Assembly (NCBI GenBank): GCA_016125275.1
Contig: WGMB01000006.1
Coordinates: forward strand, 153,684-217,683
DNA: 64,000 nucleotides
Direction of reading: 5' to 3'
Source of the DNA: Acidobacteriota bacterium
Lineage (GTDB): Bacteria > Acidobacteriota > Terriglobia > Bryobacterales > UBA6623
Shown: positions 9,587-17,208 of the stretch, in pieces
Numbering within the stretch: position 1 is the stretch's first letter
Layout: each line of letters begins with the position of its first letter
Position numbers and translations under genes: made by a program
The notes under the pieces: model-generated
Database searches by the model: none
Seen by the model: only the letters and a program-made list of their open reading frames with translations
What the model was told of the DNA's origin: nothing

Positions 9587-10840
9587 GTGCCGCGACCGCG
9601 CCACATCTTCCACCTCGACATGGACGCGTTCTTCGTGTCCGTGGAAGAGCTCGAAGACCCTTCGCTGAAGGGCAAGCCCGTCGTCGTAGGAGGGCAGGCG
9701 CACGAGCGCGGCGTGGTCTCGGCCGCCTCCTACGCGGCGCGACGCTACGGGGTCCACTCGGCGATGCCGCTGCGAGAGGCCTACCGGCTCTGCCCCACGG
9801 CCATCTTTCTCGACGGGCATCCGCACCGCTACCGGGAGTACTCGAAGAAGGTGCACGCGATTTTGCGGGATTTCTCGCCGGCCGTGGAGCAGGTCTCGAT
9901 CGACGAGGCGTTTCTGGATCTCACCGGCGCCGAGAGATTGCTCGGGCCGCCGCTGGCCGCCGCTCACGCACTCCATGAGAGGGTTCGGCGGGAGACGGGC
10001 TTGCCCTGCTCGATCGGCGCCGGCTCGTCGCGCCTGGTGGCCAAGATCGGTTCCGGGCTGGCCAAGCCCAACGGCGTGCTGTGGATCCAGCCGGGGCTGG
10101 AGGCGAGCTTCCTGGCGCCGCTCGACATCAAGAAGATTCCGGGCGTCGGCAAGGTCATGCAGCAGAAGTTGCGCGACTGCGGCGTCCACCGGATCGGCCA
10201 GCTCGCCGGGCTCGACGAAGGCTTCTTGGCCCAACGCTGGGGCAAGCTCGGCCGAGCCCTGGCCGGCAAGGCCCGCGGCGAGGACGCCGGCGGCTGGTTC
10301 GACGGCGAGATCGGCGGGCGCGACCTGCCCAAGTCCATCAGCCACGAGACGACCTTTTCGATCGACACGAACGACCGCGCGCTCATTGACGCCACGCTCG
10401 CCAAGCTCGTGCAGTTGGTCGCCCGGCGACTCCGCGAGCATGGCCTCTGGACGCGTACGGTCCAGCTCAAGCTGCGCTACGACGACTTCTCGACCTACAC
10501 TCGCGCGCACACGCTCGAAGAGGCCACGCAGCTCGACAACGTTCTGCTGCAAACCGTCCGTCGGCTGTTCCTGGAGAACTGGAAAGTCCCGCGCAAGGTC
10601 CGGCTGTTGGGCGTCCAAGCGGGCTCGTTGTCGAATCCGGAGGGCCAGCTCGGCCTGCTCGACTCGGAACAGCGGCGCAAGTGGGGCAGCGCTTTGGCGG
10701 CGGCCGACGCCTTGCGCGACCGTTTTGGGGAGACTGCGGTGGGTCTGGCCGCCGCCATGCGCCACGGACGGCGCGAGCGCGTGCACGAGAATCCGGCGGG
10801 CCTGCCAGGCAAGGAGCCCTCCTCCAGGAAGCAACAATGA
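9587..10840 (+). CDS. dinB: DNA polymerase IV (Y family)
   Basis: The 417-residue protein is an error-prone translesion polymerase. Catalytic acidic residues lie in HLDMDAFF (Asp11) and SIDEAFLD (Asp106, Glu107). The helix-hairpin-helix IPGVGKVMQQKL and a little-finger domain follow, and YAARRYGVHSAMPLREA is typical of the family. Length is somewhat greater than E. coli Pol IV (351). Translation starts at GTG 9587, 10 bases after the glycosylase gene. The stop overlaps the cca start by four bases (ATGA at 10837-10840), so cca is probably coupled. Confidence 0.95.
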   Translation: MPRPRHIFHLDMDAFFVSVEELEDPSLKGKPVVVGGQAHERGVVSAASYAARRYGVHSAMPLREAYRLCPTAIFLDGHPHRYREYSKKVHAILRDFSPAVEQVSIDEAFLDLTGAERLLGPPLAAAHALHERVRRETGLPCSIGAGSSRLVAKIGSGLAKPNGVLWIQPGLEASFLAPLDIKKIPGVGKVMQQKLRDCGVHRIGQLAGLDEGFLAQRWGKLGRALAGKARGEDAGGWFDGEIGGRDLPKSISHETTFSIDTNDRALIDATLAKLVQLVARRLREHGLWTRTVQLKLRYDDFSTYTRAHTLEEATQLDNVLLQTVRRLFLENWKVPRKVRLLGVQAGSLSNPEGQLGLLDSEQRRKWGSALAAADALRDRFGETAVGLAAAMRHGRRERVHENPAGLPGKEPSSRKQQ

Positions 10841-12174
10841 CAGCGGAAGTTCTAGCGCGATCGGTGGTGGAGGAGCTGCGGCGAGCGGGCCACGAGGCCT
10901 ACTTCGTGGGCGGCTGCGTCCGCGACAGGCTGCTCGACCGGCCGATCAAGGATTTCGACGTAGCCACCGACGCCACCCCGCAGGACGTCAAGATGCTGTT
11001 TCCCGACGCCGAGCTGGTCGGGGCGGCCTTCGGCGTCGTGCTCGTCAAAGCCGGCGGCGAGGTCGTGGAAGTCGCGACCTACCGGGTGGACCACGAGTAC
11101 AGCGACGGCCGACGGCCCGACGGCGTGACCTTTACCCGCAGCGCCGAAGAGGACGTCCAGCGCCGCGACTTCACCATCAACGGCTTGCTCTACGACCCCG
11201 TGGAGCGCCGGGTGATCGACTACGTGGGCGGGCGCAAGGATCTCGAGGCCGGAATCATCCGCGCCATCGGCGAGCCGGCGCGCCGCTTCCAGGAGGATCG
11301 CCTGCGGCTGCTCCGGGCGGTGCGCTTTGCGGCCCGATTCGGCTTCACCATCGAGGCCGCCACGCTCGAGGCCATGCGGGCGCAGGCCGCGCGAATCGCC
11401 GATATCGCCGCCGAGCGCATCCGCGACGAGCTCAACCGCATTCTGACCGAGGGCGGGGCGCGCCGGGGCTTCGAGCTGCTCGACGAGTCCGGCCTGCTCG
11501 AACACGTGCTGCCGGAGATCAAGGCGATGCAAGGCGTCGAGCAGCCGCCGCAGTTCCACCCCGAAGGCGATGTCTGGACCCATACGCTGATCATGCTCGA
11601 AGGGTTGGCTGCCGGTTGTGAGCCGACGCTGGCGATGGGCGTGCTTCTGCATGACGTAGGCAAGCCCGGAACCTTCGTGCGGGCGCCGGACCGCATCCGC
11701 TTCGACGGTCATGTGGAGCTGGGCGTCGAGCTCGCCACAGCGATCTGCCGCCGGTTGCGCTATTCCCACGCCGACACCGAGCAGATCCTGGCGCTGGTGA
11801 AGAACCACATGCGCTTCGGCCACGTGCAGGAGATGCGAGAGAGCAAGCTCAAGCGGTTTCTGCGCATGGACGCTTTCGACGAGCACCTCGAGCTGCATCG
11901 GCTGGATTGCTCCTCCAGTCACGGCAATCTCGATAACTACGATTACGTACGCCGCCGCCTCGACGAGATCCGCAGCGAGCCCGAAGGCGGCCTGCGGCCT
12001 GCGCCGCTGCTGACGGGCCGAGACCTCATCGCCGCCGGCTATCGGCCGGGCCCCGCCTTTCAGCCGATGCTGGAGGCGGCCGAGGACGCCCAGCTCGAAG
12101 GTGCCGTTCACACGACGGCGGAGGCGCTCGAGCTCGTGCGGCTACGGTTCCCGGGCGAGCGGCCGGGCGGCTGA
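10837..12174 (+). CDS. cca: CCA tRNA nucleotidyltransferase with HD domain
   Basis: The 445-residue protein adds or repairs the 3' CCA of tRNA. The nucleotidyltransferase head has GGCVRD at 25-30 and the metal-binding DFD at 39-41. The RNA-binding motifs RDFTINGLLYDP and RFQEDRLRLLRAVRFA follow. A C-terminal HD domain (LLHDVGKP, HVELGVELA) suggests added phosphohydrolase activity. A poly(A) polymerase role cannot be excluded from sequence alone. The ATG at 10837 lies inside the end of dinB. Confidence 0.93.
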   Translation: MTAEVLARSVVEELRRAGHEAYFVGGCVRDRLLDRPIKDFDVATDATPQDVKMLFPDAELVGAAFGVVLVKAGGEVVEVATYRVDHEYSDGRRPDGVTFTRSAEEDVQRRDFTINGLLYDPVERRVIDYVGGRKDLEAGIIRAIGEPARRFQEDRLRLLRAVRFAARFGFTIEAATLEAMRAQAARIADIAAERIRDELNRILTEGGARRGFELLDESGLLEHVLPEIKAMQGVEQPPQFHPEGDVWTHTLIMLEGLAAGCEPTLAMGVLLHDVGKPGTFVRAPDRIRFDGHVELGVELATAICRRLRYSHADTEQILALVKNHMRFGHVQEMRESKLKRFLRMDAFDEHLELHRLDCSSSHGNLDNYDYVRRRLDEIRSEPEGGLRPAPLLTGRDLIAAGYRPGPAFQPMLEAAEDAQLEGAVHTTAEALELVRLRFPGERPGG

Positions 12175-12180
12175 CCCGCG

Positions 12181-12186
12181 TATACT
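12181..12186 (+). promoter_or_regulatory. Putative -10 box TATACT
   Basis: TATACT lies 20 bases before the ATG of the first DUF2007 gene and just after the cca stop. It fits the recurrent short-leader promoter pattern in this window. Confidence 0.35.
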
Positions 12187-12206
12187 GAGCAGTTCGGTCT
12201 GGCGCT

Positions 12207-12440
12207 ATGCAGCACGATACGCTGGTCCCCGTGTTTACGGCGGGGGATCTGTCCGCGAACGCCGAGGCGGAGGTCCTCAAGGCCCTGCTCGAGTCCGCGG
12301 GAATCCCGGCGATCATCCGGCATACGCCGCCGACGTTTCAGCGACCCGGAGGCGTGAGCCTGCTCGTGTTGTCGGGCGACCAGTCCGACGCCGAAGAGCT
12401 GATTCGCGACGCCCGGGAAGAAGCCATCGAGGCCGATTGA
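12207..12440 (+). CDS. DUF2007-like putative signal-transducing protein
   Basis: The 77-residue protein has the DUF2007 layout: a strand VPVFTAGDLSANAEAEVLKALLES, here given in part, then AGIPAIIRHT, and a final LLVLSGDQSDAEELIRDA. This small alpha/beta fold is annotated as a putative signal-transducing domain, and no biochemical role is known. It is followed after eight bases by a second diverged copy, so the two probably form a tandem duplication and a single transcript. Confidence 0.75.
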   Translation: MQHDTLVPVFTAGDLSANAEAEVLKALLESAGIPAIIRHTPPTFQRPGGVSLLVLSGDQSDAEELIRDAREEAIEAD

Positions 12441-12448
12441 GGTAGCCA

Positions 12449-12724
12449 GTGTCCGAACAAGAAGAGCAGCACAATCCCAGCGAAGAGCTCGTCAACGTGT
12501 TCTCGTCGAGCAGTTTCGACGCCGAGTCCGAGGCCGATGTCGTGCACGCGCTGCTGCAGTCGGCGGGCTTTGATTCGATGATCGTCCGACAGAACGCTCC
12601 GGAGCTGCCGACCGGCGTCGTCGAGGTCCGCGTCTTCGCCTCCCAGGCCCAGGACGCCTTGGCGTTCATCGAGTCCTCCACGGTCGACACGACGGACGAC
12701 GAAGAAGCCGACGAAGACGAGTAG
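12449..12724 (+). CDS. Second DUF2007-like protein with acidic tail
   Basis: The 91-residue paralogue of the preceding gene has the same order of elements: LVNVFSSSSFDAESEADVVHALLQ (partial), AGFDSMIVRQ, VEVRVFASQAQDALAFIES. It ends in a very acidic tail (DDEEADEDE) that the first copy lacks. Translation starts at GTG 12449. Function is unknown. The pair may form a heterodimer, which is an inference from tandem arrangement only. Confidence 0.72.
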   Translation: MSEQEEQHNPSEELVNVFSSSSFDAESEADVVHALLQSAGFDSMIVRQNAPELPTGVVEVRVFASQAQDALAFIESSTVDTTDDEEADEDE

Positions 12725-12777
12725 CCGGCGCGGCGGTTGCGCCCGCCCGGTTTCGCAAAGCCTCAGGGCCCTCCGGT

Positions 12778-14028
12778 ATGAAGTTCTTCGGGACGGTCGC
12801 TCTCTGTGCGTGTGCGTTCGTCTGGGGCGCGCTGGCCTACCGGGGCAATCTGTTCCCGTATCCTCAACTGCGTAGCGCGGCCGTGGCTCTGGGCGCGCTC
12901 GATCTAGGCCGCGAAGAGGCGGCCCCGCGAGGCGGCCGTTCCGCCCGCAAACGCCTGGAAACGCTGGGCTACCTGCAGTCGGCGCCGGTCGAGGCCGACG
13001 CAGCCGAAAGCGGCGTCGTACTAGCGAATCGGCAGCTTTCCTTCGACGGGTTGAATCTCTACAAGGAGACCGGCGTCTCGACGGCGCATCTGATCGACAA
13101 CGCCGGCGTCGAAGTCTACTCCTGGACGATGGATCAGGGGCGCTGGATTCACGCCGAGCTGTCGCCGGACGATGGCGCGTTGATCGGCGTCAGCGAAGAG
13201 GGCTTCGTGTTCCGCCTCTCGGCCGACTCGCGCCTCGAATGGAAGACGCCGGCCCGCGCCCACCACGACTTGCAGGTCCGGTCCGACGGCTCGATCTGGG
13301 CCCTGACGCGCCGCGATTCCCGCTGGCCGGAGCGCTACGGCGACCAGCCGATCGTGGAGGACACCATCACGGTCCTCTCCCCCCAGGGCGAGTTGCTGCG
13401 GGAGATCTCCCTGCTCGAACCGTTCCGCGGTTCCCCCTACGAGTACCTGCTGCCGGCGGCGGAACCTTCCACAGGCCAGGGCAAAGCCTATGAGCTGCTG
13501 CACGCCAACCACGTCGAAGTCTTCGACGGGACCCTGGCGCACCGCTCGGCGCTCTTCCGAGAGGGCAACCTGCTGGTCTCGTTCCGCACGCTCAACGCCG
13601 TCGCCATTCTGGAGAAGGACAGCGGCCGGATCCTTTGGCTGTGGGGGCCGACCAATCTCAGCGTGCAGCACCACCCGAGCCTTCTGGACAACGGCAATCT
13701 CTTGATCTTCGACAACGGCTACGACGAGTCCCGGGTCATCGAGGTCGCCGTGCCTGAGGGGCGGATCGTCTGGGAATACTCCGCCGGGCCGAGCTTCTTC
13801 TCGGTGTGGGGCGGCTCTGTGCAGCGGCTGCCGAACGGCAACACCCTCATCACCAGCTCGGCGCAGGGCTCGGTCTTCGAAGTCACCCCGCAGGGCCAAA
13901 CGGTCTGGAAGTTCGTCAATCCCCGGCCGGTCGACGACGGCGGCTCCGCCACTTCGCGGCCGTCGCGATGGAACATCTGGCGGATGACGCGATTTCCCCG
14001 TTCGGCGCTGAAGTTTCTGGACCGGTAG
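12778..14028 (+). CDS. Arylsulfotransferase (ASST)-like protein
   Basis: The 416-residue protein has an N-terminal hydrophobic segment and a beta-propeller typical of ASST-like proteins (PF05935/PF14269 type). Motifs are STAHLIDNAGVEVYSW, LLHANHVEVFDG, WLWGPTNLSVQHHPSLLDNG and NTLITSSAQGSVFEV. ASSTs transfer sulfate between phenolic donors and acceptors, using a histidine in the propeller; here candidate histidines are in HANH and QHH. It converges with a sulfatase-fold gene, so the two may share sulfate-ester substrates, but they are on opposite strands and not an operon. Confidence 0.82.
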   Translation: MKFFGTVALCACAFVWGALAYRGNLFPYPQLRSAAVALGALDLGREEAAPRGGRSARKRLETLGYLQSAPVEADAAESGVVLANRQLSFDGLNLYKETGVSTAHLIDNAGVEVYSWTMDQGRWIHAELSPDDGALIGVSEEGFVFRLSADSRLEWKTPARAHHDLQVRSDGSIWALTRRDSRWPERYGDQPIVEDTITVLSPQGELLREISLLEPFRGSPYEYLLPAAEPSTGQGKAYELLHANHVEVFDGTLAHRSALFREGNLLVSFRTLNAVAILEKDSGRILWLWGPTNLSVQHHPSLLDNGNLLIFDNGYDESRVIEVAVPEGRIVWEYSAGPSFFSVWGGSVQRLPNGNTLITSSAQGSVFEVTPQGQTVWKFVNPRPVDDGGSATSRPSRWNIWRMTRFPRSALKFLDR

Positions 14029-14044
14029 GGGCTCGGGGCGGACG

Positions 14045-15727
14045 TCAGTTGATGTAGCCCAGCGACTTGAGCGTCTCGATCTGCTGCGGAGAGGCCCGCA
14101 CGGCCTGGGTCTGCGAGTCTTTCGACTCGCTGAACTGCACCCAGGACTCCACCAAACCGGAAAGCGCCTGCTCACCGGCGTCTGCGCTCGACATGTTGCG
14201 CTCTTCGCCGGGGTCGGCGACCAGATCGTAGAGTTCCTGGCGGCCCTTCGAGTCCACCACGTACTTCACCGCCGGCGTGCGGACGGAGCGCAGCTTGCCG
14301 CCCAGCAGATCCCCGAAAGCCAGCCGTTCCGGGCCGCGGGCGCTTTCGGGATCGAGCAGCGGAACGAGCGTCCGCGCCTGGTAGAGAGGGTCCACGCCGT
14401 CGCTGCCGAAACCGGCGGCGTCGGTGCCGGCCAGCTCCAACAGGGTCGGGCCGATGTCGATCGAGCGCACTTGGTCCGGCACAACGCCACCCGCCCGGAT
14501 CTTCGCCGGAAAGCGGACGATCAGCGGCACCAGCAGCACCTCGTCATACAAAGTGGCTCGGTGGCCGAAGCGGCCATGCTCGCCGAACTCTTCGCCGTGG
14601 TCCGACGTCACCGCGATGATCGTGTCGTCGAAGAGCCCGCGCTGCCGAAGGTCGTCGAAGAAGCCCCCAAGCTGGTCGTCCATGTGGCGGATCTCACCGT
14701 CGTAGAGCGACAGCAAGTGGTTCAGATCCTCTTGCGGGAGCCCGGGCTTCAGCGCCGGATTGGTGTCGAAGTCCAAGCCCGTCAACGACCCCTTGTAGTC
14801 CGGGTCGAACATCGTGTCGTACGGCGGCGGCGGGTTGAAGTCGTAATGCACGTCATAGAAGTGCAGGAAGAGGAAGAAGGGCCGCTCGGATTCCTGCCGC
14901 TGCCACTGATCCAGCCAGCGGTTCGCCAGTTGGATGATGTGCGGCGAAGTGATCTCCTGTTTGTCGGCGCCGAAGTGGCGCTTGCCCACCGAAAAGTCGT
15001 CGTAGTAGTCGAAGCCCCGGGCGAATCCCCACTTGGCGTTCAGATACCCGGCGCTCACCACGCCGCCGGTCGCATAGCCCAGCCGAGACAGGCGCAGAGC
15101 GAGCGTGTCCGTGTCCGGCGGCAGGCTGCGGGTGTCCACGTAGACCCCGGTCAGCAAGGGATCCAGGCCCGTGAGCATGCTCATATGCGACGGGAGAGTC
15201 CAGGACGTCGGCGCCACGACGTTTTCGAAGCGGACGCCCTCGCGAGCCAGCTCATCCAATCGCGGGCTCGTCGGCCGTTCATAGCCGTAGCTGCTGAGAT
15301 GATCCGACCGCAAGGTGTCGATCGAGATCAGCAGGATGTTCGGGACCTTTTCGAGCGGGGCCAGCGCCGGCGTCGGACGCATCGCCCAGCCGGCGACGAA
15401 GACCGCGACCAGAAGCCCCGCGGCGAGCTTTCCAGACCCGGCGAAAAGCTCTCCGGCCCGCCGCACCCAAGCGCCCATCCGCCCGTCCCGGAGGGCGGCG
15501 ACCGACAGAGCTATCACGAGCAAGGCCACCAAACCCGTCGAGCCGATCCGTCCGACGCGGGCGGCGAGACTCAGCCGGTACTGCAACTCCACTTGATCTC
15601 GCAGCAGCCACTCCGTGGCCGCCATGCCCCAGGCGTCCAAGGGCCAAAGGATCGCCGGCGCCAAGCAGAACACGGCGACGACCGCCGAATCCCAGCGCGG
15701 CCAGCGGAACCGCCAGCAGGGCCGCAT
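14045..15727 (-). CDS. Membrane-anchored sulfatase-fold hydrolase (main part)
   Basis: This 560-codon frame carries an alkaline-phosphatase/sulfatase-fold domain from PNILLISIDTLRSDHLSSYG near residue 130, through DVHYDFNPPPPYD, to VTSDHGEEFGEHGRFGH. Two or three membrane segments precede it. At the catalytic site the motif is SWTLPSHMSMLTG: the Cys/Ser that becomes formylglycine in sulfatases (CxPSR) is Thr here. That is a known variant group, probably with a Thr nucleophile, and may be a phosphohydrolase or phosphotransferase rather than a sulfatase. The N-terminal membrane region continues in another frame upstream, so the ATG at 15727 is probably not the native start. Confidence 0.8.
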   Translation of the reverse strand: MRPCWRFRWPRWDSAVVAVFCLAPAILWPLDAWGMAATEWLLRDQVELQYRLSLAARVGRIGSTGLVALLVIALSVAALRDGRMGAWVRRAGELFAGSGKLAAGLLVAVFVAGWAMRPTPALAPLEKVPNILLISIDTLRSDHLSSYGYERPTSPRLDELAREGVRFENVVAPTSWTLPSHMSMLTGLDPLLTGVYVDTRSLPPDTDTLALRLSRLGYATGGVVSAGYLNAKWGFARGFDYYDDFSVGKRHFGADKQEITSPHIIQLANRWLDQWQRQESERPFFLFLHFYDVHYDFNPPPPYDTMFDPDYKGSLTGLDFDTNPALKPGLPQEDLNHLLSLYDGEIRHMDDQLGGFFDDLRQRGLFDDTIIAVTSDHGEEFGEHGRFGHRATLYDEVLLVPLIVRFPAKIRAGGVVPDQVRSIDIGPTLLELAGTDAAGFGSDGVDPLYQARTLVPLLDPESARGPERLAFGDLLGGKLRSVRTPAVKYVVDSKGRQELYDLVADPGEERNMSSADAGEQALSGLVESWVQFSESKDSQTQAVRASPQQIETLKSLGYIN

Positions 15728-16025
15728 TGAGCACGAAATCGCCGACGAATACGGACGGAAGGAAGGCGAGCGCTTCCGCCGCCGATGTCAAGTCCCGGTA
15801 GTTGCTGATGGCGACCGGCAAATGGGCGAACGGGTTGCTCCCGATCTCCACATACAGGGCCGACAGGAAGTAGTAGCCGGTCTCACGCACCCGGCCGCCG
15901 TGGGCGGAGACAAAAAGCCAGAGTGTATTGCAGAGAGCGGCGATCAGAGTCGCCAGGGCCGCCGCGGCAACCGCTCTGCCCCAAGGCATAGGGTGACCCG
16001 GGCCTTGCACAGGCTGGTTTGCCAT
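15691..16025 (-). pseudogene. Out-of-frame N-terminal membrane part of the sulfatase-fold gene
   Basis: The ATG at 16025 has GGGGA six bases upstream and opens a frame (MANQPVQGPGHPMPWGRAV) with convincing membrane helices: AAAALATLIAALCNTLWLFV, then FVGDFVLNAALLAVPLAALG. Past about 15691 this frame turns into arginine-rich nonsense. Hydrophobic coding sequence then resumes in the frame of the downstream sulfatase domain (SAVVAVFCLAPAILWPL). Removing one G from the GGG at 15691-15693 joins the two into a single protein of roughly 660 residues. It is either a sequencing or assembly slip, or a true frameshift. Confidence 0.65.
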
Positions 16026-16139
16026 TCGTTCCCCGTCGAATTTCCGTCTCGAACTTTCGATCATTTTAGCAGTCCGGTTTGGGGAGCCTTCAGGGCAACG
16101 CCCTCCGCTTCGGGCGCATCATGGACAATAAGGGCGATC

Positions 16140-17159
16140 GTGACGGGCACCCCCAAAGACTCTATCGGCGGCGGCGGCAAGGTCGGTTGGCCGGCGCTCC
16201 TTGCACTGGCCTCGATCGTTGCCGTGGGAGCGGCGGCTTGGGTGGTTTCCCAAGGAGTCGCCCGTCGGCAGGAACAGCTCGACGAGCGCCTCGGGCGCCA
16301 ACAGAATCTCGAGGCGCGCCTAGCCGAAGCCCGGGCCGAGGAGGATCGCCGGCGGGCGGCGATCGAGCAGGCCGAACGAGATCGGCGGCAGGCCCTGGAG
16401 AACGCCGAGCAGGATCGCTCCGGCGCCGAGGCCGCCGCCGAGCAGAAGCTGCGGGCCGACGAAGCCCGCGCGGCCGCCGCTGAGGCGGCGCAACAAGCGA
16501 TGCGGCAGGCCGCCGAAGCGAAGCGCCGAGCGGCCGAGGAACGCAAGAAAAGAGAGGAGGAATGGACTCGGCTGGCGCGGGCCCTGGGCAAGGTCGCTCC
16601 GACCGAGCGCTCTGGGTGGACCATCATCACGGTCTTTCCGCCCAATCTCGAACGGGAGAGACTGAGCCGGCTGGCCGGGATACTGCTGGCCAACCAGGGC
16701 TATCAAGCGGTGCTCGAAGATGCGGGCGATCCGGCTCGGGCCGAGCAGATCAAGAAGTACCTGATCGCCGCGGGAGCGCCCCCGGAAGTTCTACATCGGG
16801 CCGCCGGCAAGGGCGACCGGATGCGCCTGCTGGTCAGCGACACGATCCTCAACGAACCCCAGCCGCCGCCCGCTGAGCCAGCCTTACCGGATCCGCCCTC
16901 CGCGAAATCCGGCCGGACCGCAGCCACTCCTCTGCAGGAGGGCTATCAGATCCAGGTCGCAGCCTTCCAGGACCCCTCTGACGCCAAACGCCTCGCCAAA
17001 ACCCTGCGGACGAACGGCCACCCGGTGGAGGTGGACTCCGAGAGCCGCCAGGGCTGGGTGCGCGTCTTGGTAGGACCCTTCGCCGACCGCACCGCGGCTG
17101 AGCGCGCCGAACGCAAGCTCCGTGACGCGGGCCGAGAAACTTGGCTGCAGCGCCGCTAG
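16140..17159 (+). CDS. SPOR-domain protein with TM anchor and long coiled coil
   Basis: The 339-residue protein starts at GTG 16140, with AAGGG about six bases upstream. It has one N-terminal membrane segment (LLALASIVAVGAAAWVV), then an Arg/Glu/Ala-rich coiled coil over about 45-155 and a middle globular part. A C-terminal SPOR domain begins at GYQIQVAAFQDPSDAKRLAK and continues with VRVLVGPFADRTAAERAERK. SPOR domains bind denuded peptidoglycan at septa, so a cell-division or envelope role is likely. The architecture resembles periplasmic coiled-coil SPOR proteins in general; no specific orthologue is claimed. Confidence 0.83.
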   Translation: MTGTPKDSIGGGGKVGWPALLALASIVAVGAAAWVVSQGVARRQEQLDERLGRQQNLEARLAEARAEEDRRRAAIEQAERDRRQALENAEQDRSGAEAAAEQKLRADEARAAAAEAAQQAMRQAAEAKRRAAEERKKREEEWTRLARALGKVAPTERSGWTIITVFPPNLERERLSRLAGILLANQGYQAVLEDAGDPARAEQIKKYLIAAGAPPEVLHRAAGKGDRMRLLVSDTILNEPQPPPAEPALPDPPSAKSGRTAATPLQEGYQIQVAAFQDPSDAKRLAKTLRTNGHPVEVDSESRQGWVRVLVGPFADRTAAERAERKLRDAGRETWLQRR

Positions 17160-17183
17160 CGGTTCCCGCGCCTTGCACGGAGC

Positions 17184-17191
17184 AAACGTTT
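17184..17191 (+). promoter_or_regulatory. AAACGTTT palindrome resembling the LacI-type operator
   Basis: GCAAACGTTTCGG surrounds this core 18 bases before the sulfatase start at 17209. The right half matches the GTTTCG half-site of the perfect operators at 38981 and 42687; the left half has GCAAAC instead of CGAAAC. It may be an imperfect operator for the same repressor or chance. Confidence 0.25.
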
Positions 17192-17208
17192 CGGTACAGC
17201 ATAGCGGC

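Noticed and set aside
15279..15690. Continuation of the upstream sulfatase N-terminal frame past the frameshift
   Set aside because: After about 15691 it becomes Arg/Gly-rich and overlaps conserved sequence in another frame, so it is not real coding sequence.
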